The notes beneath the pieces were generated by a model. That model saw only the letters and a program-made list of their open reading frames with translations, was not told the DNA's origin and did no database searches. The position numbers and the translations under genes were made by a program. Shown here one piece after another: positions 44,435 to 53,536 of a stretch of 64,000 nt of DNA (positions are counted from its first letter, which is position 1; every line of letters begins with the position of its first letter). This DNA comes from Flexilinea sp. (GTDB lineage Bacteria; Chloroflexota; Anaerolineae; Anaerolineales; Anaerolineaceae). Location of the stretch: assembly GCA_026645735.1 (NCBI GenBank), contig JAPKMT010000008.1, positions 16,858 to 80,857 on the forward strand, read 5' to 3'.

Positions 44435-45436
44435 CTATACCTTAACACTGTTTGCGACATGCTTCGCCTTGAGCGAAGTAATGGATGTTCCAATAATCAT
44501 AATCAGGCCAACGACAAATGTCTGAAAATGAGCCGGAACACCCAGCATGATGAGATTATTCTTTACCAAAGCAATCAACGTGACACCCAGGATTGTACCG
44601 ATCACTGTCCCATGACCGCCAGTGATTCGGGTACCACCCATGACAACTGCAGCAATGACCATCATTTCACTGCCCATTAAAACAGATGGATCTGCTGCTC
44701 GCATGAGAATCATATAGGTTACTCCTGCAATTCCAGCCATAGTACCAGATAAAATATACACAAAAAAAAGAATGCCCTTGACATTGAATCCAGCTATTCG
44801 GGCAGCTCGGATGTCACCACCCACTGCATGGATTCCTCGGCCAAACATAGTAAATTTTAACAGTAGCCAACCCAGTAAACAAATCAGGATCGGTATCAGA
44901 ATTAATATCGTCAAAGAATATGTAATTCCGTCCGCATTGGTGTAAGAAAACAGGCTGACTTTATATAATTTATCCAATTTTCCCGGTAGATTTGTAATAA
45001 TTTTTGCGCCAAAGATCGCCAGCGTAGCGCCACTGGTCATACTGCTGACACCCAGCGTGGCAATCAGAGAAGGCATCTTGACAATAGCAATCAACACCGC
45101 ATTCAGAGTTCCAAGTGATGCGCCGATGAGCGCTCCCATGATAAATGCCACTGGAACACTATCGATGTGATTCTTCAGCATGATGTTTCCGGTTGCAATC
45201 ATAGCCAGACACGCAATTGCCGGAAATGAGACATCAATTCCTCCGGAAACGATCACTATCATCTCGCACATTGCAAAGATCAATGTCACTAACATCGTTC
45301 TGGACAGATTTACCACTGTCGAGATGCTATTAAATGCAGGATTGACTGATCCGATCAGAATTGCTAACCCGATAATAATGTATACAACAATCATTTCATT
45401 CGTTGTCAGGAAATTTTTTATTCTGTTATTCATCAT
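44435..45436 (-). CDS. Sugar ABC transporter permease (RbsC class)
   Basis: A 333-residue second permease of the same system, starting just after GGAG. Signature GGIDVSFPAIACLAMIATGN and VVMGGTRITGGHGTVIGTIL are clear, and about nine hydrophobic helices are predicted. Two distinct RbsC-type permeases, one ATPase with two ATP-binding cassettes and one binding protein match the usual layout for pentose, AI-2-like and polyol transporters of this family. Confidence 0.9.
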   Translation of the reverse strand: MMNNRIKNFLTTNEMIVVYIIIGLAILIGSVNPAFNSISTVVNLSRTMLVTLIFAMCEMIVIVSGGIDVSFPAIACLAMIATGNIMLKNHIDSVPVAFIMGALIGASLGTLNAVLIAIVKMPSLIATLGVSSMTSGATLAIFGAKIITNLPGKLDKLYKVSLFSYTNADGITYSLTILILIPILICLLGWLLLKFTMFGRGIHAVGGDIRAARIAGFNVKGILFFVYILSGTMAGIAGVTYMILMRAADPSVLMGSEMMVIAAVVMGGTRITGGHGTVIGTILGVTLIALVKNNLIMLGVPAHFQTFVVGLIMIIGTSITSLKAKHVANSVKV

Positions 45437-45445
45437 TTCTCCTGC

Positions 45446-46930
45446 TTATTGACTGCTAAGCATCTCTGCTAATTCTGTCTCATTGATTGTTGAACTTTCA
45501 ACGGTTCCTGCAATACGCCCATTTTTCATAATGATGATCGAATTACAATTCTGTATTAATTCCGGAAGATCGTCTGAAATCACAATAATCCCGATACCCT
45601 GTTCCGCTAACTGGTGCAGCATCCGATGAATGTCGTATTTCGCTCCGATATCAACACCGACAGTAGGTCCGTTTAAGATCAACAAGGCTGGTTTTGTATT
45701 CAACCATTTGGCAATGACAATCTTCTGTGCATTTCCTCCAGATAGTGTTCGAATAGCCGGATCTGGGGATGGAGCCACACAACCGATTTTTTTGATCCAT
45801 TCTTGTGTTTCCTTAAACATAATCCGTTCATCCAACCTGCCTCGAATGAAGTATTTTTTGATGGATGCGGCAATTGTGTTGTCCTGAATTGATCGATCCA
45901 AAAACAGGCCTTGCGTCAATCGATCTTCAGGAACATAGGCAATGCGGTTCTTTACTGCATCCGTCGTCGAGCGTATTTTTATCGGTTTTCCATGTAAGAA
46001 AATCTCGCCGCTTTGCGCAGGATGAATTCCAAACAGAGCATCACCAATTTGTCCCCGCCCGGAATCCAACAACCCTGTAATGCCAAGAACATCCCCTTTC
46101 TTAATTGTAAAACTGATGTTCTCGAAAGCACCTTTACGAGAAAGATTCTCAACCCGAAAAACTTCATCATCAGAAGTACTTGGGATATAGGTACTTTCGG
46201 AAATATCTCTTCCGGTCAAATCCTTAACAAAACGTTTCCGGTCATATTCCTGGATAAGACCCGTTGAAATTTTTTCGCCGTTTCTCAAAATTGTCAAACG
46301 ATCCGCAATTTCGAAGACTTCACCTAATTTGTGGTCAACAATCATGACTGCAATTTTTTTATCACGAAGACAACGCAGAATTGTATATAATTTCTGGACT
46401 TCTTTTGACGTCAATGCAGCGGTAGGCTCATCCAAAATTAATAGCTTGGCATCATTGATGATTGTTCGGCAAATTGCAACCATTTGTCTATTGGCAACAG
46501 ACAAATTTTCCACTAAAATATCCGGATCCATTCTGGCACCAATTTGTTCCATCGCTTCCAGCGCCAGCTTCTTTGCACAATTCCAATCCATGATTTTCGC
46601 GCCTGTACTGACAGCACGATTCATGGCAATATTTTCAGCTACAGTCAAATTCGGGAAAATTGCAAAATCCTGATAAATGACCTGGATGCCGTGTTCAATC
46701 GCTTGAATTGGCGAGAAACGAGAGACTTTTGAACCTTCAATATAGATTTCTCCTTGTGAAGGATCATGTGCGCCAGATATGACTTTGATAAGTGTCGATT
46801 TCCCTGAACCATTTTCACCTGCCAGACAATGAATTTCTCCGCTTCTGATCGTCAGGTCGACACCTTTTAATGCCTGAACGCCGCCAAAAGATTTATAAAT
46901 GTCCTTCAGCTCCAGAAACGTCTCTGTCAT
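45446..46930 (-). CDS. Sugar ABC transporter ATP-binding protein (RbsA/MglA class)
   Basis: A 494-residue duplicated ATPase. N-terminal cassette: Walker A GENGSGKSTLIKV (about 39), signature LSVANRQMVAI, Walker B LLILDEPTAAL. C-terminal cassette: a degenerate GLLDSGRGQIGDAL in place of Walker A, signature LSGGNAQKIVIAKWL and LLILNGPTVGVDIGAKYDI where the usual DEP is changed to NGP. The altered second cassette is typical of this class in part. AGGAGG precedes the ATG. Provides energy to the two permeases. Confidence 0.92.
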   Translation of the reverse strand: MTETFLELKDIYKSFGGVQALKGVDLTIRSGEIHCLAGENGSGKSTLIKVISGAHDPSQGEIYIEGSKVSRFSPIQAIEHGIQVIYQDFAIFPNLTVAENIAMNRAVSTGAKIMDWNCAKKLALEAMEQIGARMDPDILVENLSVANRQMVAICRTIINDAKLLILDEPTAALTSKEVQKLYTILRCLRDKKIAVMIVDHKLGEVFEIADRLTILRNGEKISTGLIQEYDRKRFVKDLTGRDISESTYIPSTSDDEVFRVENLSRKGAFENISFTIKKGDVLGITGLLDSGRGQIGDALFGIHPAQSGEIFLHGKPIKIRSTTDAVKNRIAYVPEDRLTQGLFLDRSIQDNTIAASIKKYFIRGRLDERIMFKETQEWIKKIGCVAPSPDPAIRTLSGGNAQKIVIAKWLNTKPALLILNGPTVGVDIGAKYDIHRMLHQLAEQGIGIIVISDDLPELIQNCNSIIIMKNGRIAGTVESSTINETELAEMLSSQ

Positions 46931-46966
46931 GATGAACCTCCTAACTTATGAGCCATTGTGTTCTTT

Positions 46967-47087
46967 CAGTAATTCGAAATATGAAGAGAGTCTTACGTTC
47001 TCCTGATGTTTTGTACTTTGCGAAAATCATCAAATTAACAAATTTTCTCAAAGGTCTCAAAACGTCGATCTATATTTCGAATGGTTG
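46967..47087. repeat. Palindromic interspersed element, copy 11 (inside ABC operon)
   Basis: Short arm on the left. Left end CAGTAATTCGAAATATG (46967-46983) and right end CTATATTTCGAATGGTTG (47070-47087) are clear, the central hairpin has decayed. It lies between the ATPase and the binding-protein genes, next to the hairpin at 47101-47134; relative to transcription the long arm comes first, as for copy 2. Confidence 0.82.
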
Positions 47088-47100
47088 TTTTTTTTTTAAG

Positions 47101-47134
47101 GAAGACCTCATAAAGAATCCTTTATGAGGTCTTC
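47101..47134 (-). terminator. Intercistronic hairpin after the binding-protein gene
   Basis: GAAGACCTCATAAA (47101-47114) and TTTATGAGGTCTTC (47121-47134) form a perfect 14-bp stem with a 6-base loop, 36 bp after the binding-protein stop. On the minus strand A residues, not T, follow, so it probably stabilises the binding-protein mRNA or slows RNA polymerase rather than acting as a full terminator. Confidence 0.68.
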
Positions 47135-47169
47135 ATCCTGTCAATCAAAAATGAATTCTCTCAAGTTGA

Positions 47170-48162
47170 TTAGAAATTATAAGCGGGATCATCGACATTG
47201 TCTTTATTGACATCAACCCAAGCTTCTCCGGTCAGTACTTTATCGCCCAAAGTTAAATTGGTGTACCCATCAATCCCCAGATCCAAACCAGTCTCGATCT
47301 TTTCACCAGCAAGAACCTTCTGTGCCAAAGCAATCATTGCCTTGCCAGCCATTGCCGGATCCCAGAAGGAAATCATGTCAATGGTTCCTTCTCGAACATA
47401 TTTGCCAGAAACGGATACCAGGGAAGTACCAACAATGTTTACTTTTCCGGCTAAACCAAGTTCTTCAACTGCCAGCGCAGCACCGGCAACGTCAGCCATT
47501 GCAGAACCTTGGATTGCTGCAATATTCGGATTGGCAGTTAAAACTTCCTTAATCTTTTCATAAGAGACAGACTGATCATCTTTTGTTTCAATCTTATCGC
47601 CATATTGTTTCATATTCGGGAATTTTTCTTCCTGTAATGCTTTCGATCCATCCACCCATTGATTATGTGATGCAGAAGTTAAAGCACCGACCTCAAGAAC
47701 ATATTCGCCTTCTCCACCCGTCAATTCTCCAATACGTTCCATGAAATGTCGTCCATAGGCATCATTATCAAAAGCTTCGATATCATAATCGATATTTTCC
47801 ATACCGGCAGCTTCATGTGAAATCACAACAATTCCAGCTTCGCGTGCTTTTTTCAAAACCGGTTCAAGGGCTTCTGTAGAGAACGGAACAACACAAATTG
47901 CATCAACATCCTGTGCGATCAAATCTTCGATGACCTGTGCCTGTAAAGCGCCATCACCTTCTGATGGGCCTGTATAGAAAGCATCAACACCGGTTTCATC
48001 AACATAATCGTTGACTCCGACTTCCATTCTCTGGAACCATGCGATACTGGTCATCTTCGGGACAACTGCTATAGTGTAATCATCTGCAGCAAGGACTGTC
48101 AGCGATGATACCAACAGAACAAACAACACAACAACGAACGTGAAAATGGAAAGCTTTTTCAT
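47170..48162 (-). CDS. Sugar ABC transporter substrate-binding protein (RbsB/RhaS/LsrB class)
   Basis: I start at ATG 48162 (MKKLSIFTFVVVLFVLL), since the 14 lysine-rich codons before it are unlikely; 330 residues. Signal peptide (cleavage near VLA-AD) then a periplasmic-binding-protein type-1 fold: AVVPKMTSIAWFQRMEVGVN, YTGPSEGDGALQAQVIEDLI, VDAICVVPFST, ISHEAAGMENIDYDIEAFDN, and ISFWDPAMAGKAMIALAQ. The motif order resembles rhamnose and autoinducer-2 binding proteins. No lipobox is visible. First gene of the operon that ends with the LacI gene at 40051, thus supplying the substrate for the DhaK-like kinase; a short ketose or polyol is plausible. Confidence 0.9.
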   Translation of the reverse strand: MKKLSIFTFVVVLFVLLVSSLTVLAADDYTIAVVPKMTSIAWFQRMEVGVNDYVDETGVDAFYTGPSEGDGALQAQVIEDLIAQDVDAICVVPFSTEALEPVLKKAREAGIVVISHEAAGMENIDYDIEAFDNDAYGRHFMERIGELTGGEGEYVLEVGALTSASHNQWVDGSKALQEEKFPNMKQYGDKIETKDDQSVSYEKIKEVLTANPNIAAIQGSAMADVAGAALAVEELGLAGKVNIVGTSLVSVSGKYVREGTIDMISFWDPAMAGKAMIALAQKVLAGEKIETGLDLGIDGYTNLTLGDKVLTGEAWVDVNKDNVDDPAYNF

Positions 48163-48404
48163 TTTTTTTTTACCTTTCTTTTTTTTCTTGAATCTCCCGG
48201 GCAAAATTTCCTGCAGGAGTTTTTCACAATCGAATTGCTATTATTTGGAACAATTTAGTAAATTCAATGCAATTATTTAGTTCTGGTTATCACCGGAATT
48301 TTCCGTATGAACGGATTAAATTTCACATAAGATGAGAAACATCCAAAATATGGAAAATTTGATTCATTTTTTTCCTTAGAATTTGTTTGTGCCTGATGAT
48401 TAAC

Positions 48405-48462
48405 AGTCTATCATTTAAAAAAACAATGTCAATAGTTCATATAAACATCTGGCTCATGTTTA
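48405..48462 (-). promoter_or_regulatory. Candidate promoter and operator of the kinase-transporter operon
   Basis: On the minus strand TTGACA (48432-48427) and TAGACT (48410-48405) are 16 bases apart, about 240 bp before the binding-protein start. Just upstream lies the dyad TAAACAT-ctggctc-ATGTTTA (48442-48462), a possible operator or activator site. The dyad does not have the central CG usual for LacI sites, so the protein that binds is uncertain. Confidence 0.45.
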
Positions 48463-48661
48463 CTAAATTAATAGGAATTAATTCAGTATGTTTCAATGAC
48501 ATTTCTCATAATAAATATTTCCAACTGATCAGAATCAACAGACCAGTTTACCGATTAAGATGCAAATGACATAAAGAGTAAGATAAAAATTCTGCAAGGC
48601 TGATGTTCTGAATGTTTTGGGATTAACAAAAATAATAATTGTAAGGAAATCGCATGATACA

Positions 48662-48701
48662 CAGCGATTCCAAATATTTCTTTCCATATTTGGAATCGCT
48701 G
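48662..48701. repeat. Solo terminal-repeat hairpin of the palindromic family
   Basis: CAGCGATTCCAAATAT (48662-48677), TTCTTTCC, ATATTTGGAATCGCTG (48686-48701): both ends of the family joined with the arms and central hairpin gone, forming a perfect 16-bp stem of its own. A deletion derivative. Confidence 0.7.
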
Positions 48702-48750
48702 CATTATACAAATCCTTTCTTTCCATAACGAAAGAATGACCATGGTTAAT

Positions 48751-48793
48751 TAAAAAAATCATTCTTTTTCAAAAAGAAATGAAAAAGAATGAT
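48751..48793 (-). terminator. Terminator of the 48854-49303 gene
   Basis: ATCATTCTTTTTC (48758-48770) and GAAAAAGAATGAT (48781-48793) form a perfect 13-bp stem with a 10-base loop. On the minus strand TTTTTTAATT follows. It lies about 60 bp after the stop. Confidence 0.75.
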
Positions 48794-48853
48794 CAGAGAA
48801 TCACGAGGAGAGAAAAAAATTTTTTACTCTCCGAGAACCGGTTTTTCCGGAGA

Positions 48854-49303
48854 CTATTTTACAGGCAGAATCTGATACGCAAAGTGATATCCGGAGTTTT
48901 GTACTGTCGTTTGAACTTTTTCTCTGATTTCTTCATAGCGAAATTGATAGGTAAAATCTTTACCAAACAGAGCAGATTGTTCTTCGATGGAGCCCTGACG
49001 TGTTCCGCCAAACGTATTATAGGTTTCTTTTTTGAAGCCAAAACCGGATGACATGTCGCTGTCAAAATCCCCTCCTGTTGACAAACCGGATCCGGCTTCA
49101 GCCAACATTTCAGAAAATTTCACCGTTTTCAGAACATCATCGATTCGAAATTTCATCGAATAGGTGATCTTTTTTTTGGATAAAAAGACTTTTCGTTCTG
49201 CAATAACAACAGAAAATTCCCAGAGACCTTTCTTTTCGGTCCATTTGCCGGAATACACACGCAATACATTCTGGATTTCATTTACGATGGCGGCTGCAGT
49301 CAT
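48854..49303 (-). CDS. Conserved protein of unknown function
   Basis: I start at ATG 49303 (MTAAAIVNEIQNVLRVYSG), six bases after GGAG, giving 149 residues. It is a soluble protein, no signal peptide. It has a short helical start, a beta-rich middle (WEFSVVIAERKVFLSKKKIT) and a Gly/Ser/Asp-rich loop STGGDFDSDMSSGFGFKKET, ending with a helical EEIREKVQTTVQNSG. No family is recognised. It is transcribed by itself with its own terminator. Confidence 0.72.
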   Translation of the reverse strand: MTAAAIVNEIQNVLRVYSGKWTEKKGLWEFSVVIAERKVFLSKKKITYSMKFRIDDVLKTVKFSEMLAEAGSGLSTGGDFDSDMSSGFGFKKETYNTFGGTRQGSIEEQSALFGKDFTYQFRYEEIREKVQTTVQNSGYHFAYQILPVK

Positions 49304-49356
49304 TCTTATCTCCATTTCTTTTTTTTATCCAATCCTATTTTTACGAGCGATTCCTA

Positions 49357-49404
49357 TGAAAATAGAATTCAATTTTCATTATCGGATGTGTAGTTTCTTT
49401 CATC
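49357..49404. repeat. Flank shared with 39770-39819 (inverted)
   Basis: Read on the minus strand, this stretch has GATGAAAGAAACTACACATC and ATGAAAATTGAATTC, which occur in the same order at 39770-39815 with only a few changes. It shows that the two copies were produced from one longer unit, or that this segment is a second repeat. Confidence 0.55.
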
Positions 49405-49457
49405 TGCTGTTCGAAATAAAGAAAGAAAATTTGTTGTTTTTATATTTCGAATTACTG
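49404..49457. repeat. Palindromic element derivative with internal deletion
   Basis: CTGCTGTTCGAAATAAAG (49404-49421), a shortened arm AAGAAAGAAAATTTGTTGTT, and right end TATATTTCGAATTACTG (49441-49457). The hairpin's second half is gone. The 48 bp to its left (49357-49404) repeat the flank of copy 9 in inverted orientation. Confidence 0.6.
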
Positions 49458-49480
49458 ATCATCATCAATTAAAATGCAAT

Positions 49481-50713
49481 CTACTGCGATGAATCAGAAA
49501 AAAACCGGTCAACGAGTACTTCTGAAAATAAATCCGCTTCTGTAACCCATGGGTTGTGCCCGGATCGTTCAAACCAGATCAATTCTTTTTTTGGCGCTTG
49601 AAGGATCTGATAATACTCCTCGGTCAGAGCCGGAGGTGCATTTACATCTTGTCTGCCGATCAGAAAATAGACTGGTATCTCAAGAACTGGCGCCTGAATG
49701 CGAAAATCAACTTCCCATAATTGAGGATAAACGGTATCCATCGTATCCAGCAGACCGCGGAACCAGTTGACTTTATCGAGTAATCCATACTCTGGTCCGG
49801 CCAGATCCTGAAAGGTGTTGAATCCGTCATCCGAGATATTGGGATCGGCATTCATAAATCGAAAGGTTTCCATTAAAAAAGCTGATTCTTTTAAGGCTGT
49901 TCCTTTTCCATAATACGGAGGAGGTCCCTGTTTTTCAAGTGTCTGGACTTTTTTACTATCTCCGCGTTCTCGTGCAAGATCGACAGCAAATTGATAACAC
50001 ATCAAATCATTTTCCAGAAAAGCGACCATCTGGCCGGTACCCGCAAAAGCATAGAAAAGATCCGGATTCTTCTGAATCAGCCAAATACCTAATGCACTGC
50101 CCCAGGATTCCCCTAACAGAAAGATCTTATCTTTATAAAAACGATCGCGCAGATAAGCTGCTAACGCCAATCCATCCTGAACATATCGATCCACTGTCAA
50201 ATCTTTTTGATCAATTGCATTATACGATTTTCCGGCACCCGGCTGGTCCCAATTGACAACGACAAAAAATTCCTCAAGTTTTCCAAGCGCTCTGCGCTCC
50301 GTTACGAGTTGGCTTCCACCAGGACCTCCGGAAAGGAATAACAACACCGGATTTTCTCTGTTCTTTCCACGAATAGATATCCATTGATCGCTGTCATTGA
50401 TTGTGACCTTTTCAAGAGATGCAATCGCTTGAGAAATAGTTTGGCCATTGGAATCCACAATCGGTGGTGTAGTTGCAAAAAATTGTGATGCCACCACTGC
50501 ACAAATGGCTATAACAAGCATACCAACAACTCCTGTCAGTCGCTTAATTCTTACCGGTTTTGATCCAAATTGAAATAAAAAAAAGAAAAGCGCAACCAGA
50601 GCAAGCGGTACCCAAATCCAAAAAGGGACTGCTGTAATCAGCGGCAAGAGGATTATTGGCAAACAGAAAATGATCATCAGAATCAAGATGACAATGGAAT
50701 AGAGAACTTGCAT
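49481..50713 (-). CDS. Membrane-anchored alpha/beta hydrolase (proline iminopeptidase-like)
   Basis: A 410-residue protein with three N-terminal membrane helices (about 1-80) and an exported or cytoplasmic alpha/beta-hydrolase domain. The oxyanion loop is LSGGPGGSQL (the HGGPG type of proline iminopeptidases), the nucleophile elbow is GESWGSALG, the acid Asp lies in LIGRQDVNAP and the base His in RSGHNPW. Peptidase family S33-like, cleaving N-terminal residues or hydrolysing esters. Strong AAGGAAGG ribosome site. Topology and substrate unproven. Confidence 0.87.
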   Translation of the reverse strand: MQVLYSIVILILMIIFCLPIILLPLITAVPFWIWVPLALVALFFFLFQFGSKPVRIKRLTGVVGMLVIAICAVVASQFFATTPPIVDSNGQTISQAIASLEKVTINDSDQWISIRGKNRENPVLLFLSGGPGGSQLVTERRALGKLEEFFVVVNWDQPGAGKSYNAIDQKDLTVDRYVQDGLALAAYLRDRFYKDKIFLLGESWGSALGIWLIQKNPDLFYAFAGTGQMVAFLENDLMCYQFAVDLARERGDSKKVQTLEKQGPPPYYGKGTALKESAFLMETFRFMNADPNISDDGFNTFQDLAGPEYGLLDKVNWFRGLLDTMDTVYPQLWEVDFRIQAPVLEIPVYFLIGRQDVNAPPALTEEYYQILQAPKKELIWFERSGHNPWVTEADLFSEVLVDRFFSDSSQ

Positions 50714-50865
50714 ATTAACCTTCCTTTGGTTAATTCCGAATTTTGGGTTTTGGTTTCCAGAAATTTCAGTTTAATAACATTGTACAGATAAAAAACTGCA
50801 AATTACAACGGTCGGATTGAACAAATTCTCTATTTTCAATATTTCCTTTAGAAAGCTGTTATAGC

Positions 50866-53331
50866 CTACTCTGGTTTCTTCTCAATAGGGTTCTTCATAA
50901 AATTTTCGATCAAAATTCCGGCATTTTGAGAATCAACCGGTTTTGCAAAAAGGAAGCCTTGTACAAATTTACAGTTCAACATCTTCAAAGTAGATAACTG
51001 ATACGGTGTTTCAACGCCCTCGGCAATTACCTGAATTCCGAGGCTTTGAGCAAAAGCCAGGATGGTTTGAATAATTTCAACACTTCCGTTTTTATTTCCC
51101 AATTGGCTTATAAAAGTTCGGTCGATTTTCAATGTGCTGATTGGTAGCGACTGCAGAGAACCTAAAGATGAATAACCAGTACCAAAATCATCGATCTGAA
51201 CTTGTATACCCAGCGTTTGCAAACGTTCAAACAAATCGGAGGCAACAATAGAGTCATCCACTACCATACTTTCGGTCAGCTCCAGTTGTAAGCAGCTGGG
51301 ATTTAACTGGTTTTTTTTCAGAGCTTCTACGATTTTGTCGACAAGATTTCTCTCAACGCACTGTCTCGCAGAGAGGTTGACATTCATCGTAATAGGTGGA
51401 TCCGAAGGATACTGATTCTGCCATTTCCGGAGTTGAAGACAGGCTTCTTCCAGAACCCATTCTCCAATCGGAACAATTAGACCGGTTTCTTCAGCAATCG
51501 GAATGAAATCCCCGGGTGCAATTAATCCGCGGCTTGGATGCTGCCAGCGGATTAACGCTTCAAATCCAATAATCCTCTCATTGCATAAATCAAGAATCGG
51601 CTGATAATGAAGGACAAATTCTTTCCGCTCCAACGCTTTGCGTAAATCATTTTCCAATTCCAAACGTGACATGACACCTTCGAGCATGGAAGGGTCAAAA
51701 ATCTCGTAGCGTCCCCTGCCCATTTTTTTCGCCCGATACATTGCAATATCTGCATCGCGCAAAATATCTTCCGGCTTTAAATAACGCTCATTTCCCAATA
51801 CCACACCCAAACTGATGGATATAAATACCTTATGCCCCCCTAAAACAGCCGGATTGGAAATTTCATGGATAATTCGATCGGCGATTGGTTTAAAATCTTC
51901 CGGTTTTTCCAAATCCTCCAGTAAGACCACAAATTCATCCCCGCCTAATCGGCCAATGGTGTCTTCGGTACGAACACTGGAAAGGAGTCTTTTTGCTCCT
52001 TCAATTAATAATAAATCCCCGATATTGTGCCCAAGGCTGTCGTTGACCACTTTGAAATGATCCAGATCCATAAAAAACACGGCATAAGAATGGTCTTGAT
52101 GGCGTTTGGATCTTTCCAATACATGAAGCAGCCGATCCATGAATAATGCACGATTGGGGAGGTTTGTCAAACGATCATGTAAAGCATTGTAGGATAATTC
52201 AGACTCAACCTGACGTCTTTCTTTGATCTCAGCCTGCAGTGATTGGTAACCTAATTCCAACTCCTGTGCCTGATTGTGCGTTACTTCCAGATTCTTCTTG
52301 AGTTCTTCATTCAACTGCTGATTTTGATGGAGCGTCAAAGCCTGTCGTAAAATAATCAGTAATGTAATGATACCGGCCGAATAGGCGATAAATACCGTAT
52401 TCATCAGGAGTGGAATTGAGTAACTTCGGATCAGCAGTGTGTAGACGATAAGGATTAATAGTGAAGGGAATATCGAGATGATTGTCCGTAACCACTTCGT
52501 GATTTGTTTTGAAAGAAAAGACCATTGGCTTTCCCGTTTTTGTTCCACATTCGATATTTGAAGTACTCCAGCCAGTTCGATCATGAGAACACTTAAGACG
52601 AATCCGGAATCAATGATATGTCCGCTATAATAAGCTTCTTTCATTTCGAGAGTGCTATACGCAACATCGCTGATGATCATAACCAGGCCACTGGCTGTCA
52701 GTAACAGGACAGCACTATTGGATATTTCCCTTTTCTTTCCATAAAAGATGATCACCAGGGCTCCAATTATTATTAAATCACCAACCGGATAGGCCGTTAA
52801 AATTAGTCTTTCCAGCAACGGATTGTTTCTGGAAGCAGATACTAACGGTCCAATCAAGAAATTCCAAAAAACAAAAACTGCAATCGACATCACAATCGTG
52901 ATATCCAGTATTGTATTCAGCCATTCCCATTTCTTCAGTTTTTCGGTTGGTATTATTAAAATACCGAGTAAAAAAAGTGGGTAAAAAAGCAAATAATAAA
53001 AATCGGATATTGACGGGAAAGGGGGTTCCTGCAAGAAACGTTCAATCACGATCCATGAAATGTCTCCCAAAGCATATGAGAAAACAGCTGCACAGATGAC
53101 GATCCACGCTACAAATTGGCGTTTCGAACGCAACTTCAATTGCCGGGAAACTAAGAATAAAACCACTACCGCAAACAATTCTGCAATCGGTGTGAGAATA
53201 TCTGAAAGCATCTTGCGAATGGCCAAATCCGGGACGAAGACCAGAGCACAAAAAAACACCCCCCAGACAATGAGGGGTATCATGAACGTGGCCCAAAAGA
53301 ATTTTTTACGTAACGAGGAGGTTTCAGGCAT
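50866..53331 (-). CDS. Membrane GGDEF-EAL protein (c-di-GMP turnover)
   Basis: An 821-residue protein: eight to nine N-terminal membrane helices (about 12-340), a coiled coil (about 340-395), an intact GGDEF domain (about 395-555, [26 protein letters not shown]) and intact EAL domain (about 570-810; [28 protein letters not shown]). It should be able to both make and break c-di-GMP, with the balance set by the membrane sensor. Its catalytic half closely parallels the split protein at 37143-38627. Its effector could be the c-di-GMP riboswitch at 33496-33600. Confidence 0.92.
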   Translation of the reverse strand: MPETSSLRKKFFWATFMIPLIVWGVFFCALVFVPDLAIRKMLSDILTPIAELFAVVVLFLVSRQLKLRSKRQFVAWIVICAAVFSYALGDISWIVIERFLQEPPFPSISDFYYLLFYPLFLLGILIIPTEKLKKWEWLNTILDITIVMSIAVFVFWNFLIGPLVSASRNNPLLERLILTAYPVGDLIIIGALVIIFYGKKREISNSAVLLLTASGLVMIISDVAYSTLEMKEAYYSGHIIDSGFVLSVLMIELAGVLQISNVEQKRESQWSFLSKQITKWLRTIISIFPSLLILIVYTLLIRSYSIPLLMNTVFIAYSAGIITLLIILRQALTLHQNQQLNEELKKNLEVTHNQAQELELGYQSLQAEIKERRQVESELSYNALHDRLTNLPNRALFMDRLLHVLERSKRHQDHSYAVFFMDLDHFKVVNDSLGHNIGDLLLIEGAKRLLSSVRTEDTIGRLGGDEFVVLLEDLEKPEDFKPIADRIIHEISNPAVLGGHKVFISISLGVVLGNERYLKPEDILRDADIAMYRAKKMGRGRYEIFDPSMLEGVMSRLELENDLRKALERKEFVLHYQPILDLCNERIIGFEALIRWQHPSRGLIAPGDFIPIAEETGLIVPIGEWVLEEACLQLRKWQNQYPSDPPITMNVNLSARQCVERNLVDKIVEALKKNQLNPSCLQLELTESMVVDDSIVASDLFERLQTLGIQVQIDDFGTGYSSLGSLQSLPISTLKIDRTFISQLGNKNGSVEIIQTILAFAQSLGIQVIAEGVETPYQLSTLKMLNCKFVQGFLFAKPVDSQNAGILIENFMKNPIEKKPE

Positions 53332-53536
53332 ATCTGTGATTCCTTGTCAAGATATTTTCAATTTCAATTTGTTTTTTAAAATATGGTTCTGTTTATTGCG
53401 TGAATTAAATTATTTTACCGTGATTCATCGAAAACATAAAACTCGATCGGGCAATCAGCCATTTGAAAACTCAATAAATCGCTTGAAAGAAGAGCGAAAG
53501 TTGGCTTTTGCATTTTTTACATTCGGAAACCATGCA

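Larger units (their letters stand above)
48163..48853. other. Intergenic region upstream of the kinase-transporter operon
   Basis: This 691-bp gap contains a candidate promoter and operator dyad (48405-48462), a solo terminal-repeat hairpin (48662-48701) and the terminator of the upstream gene (48751-48793). No coding sequence was recognised. Confidence 0.55.
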
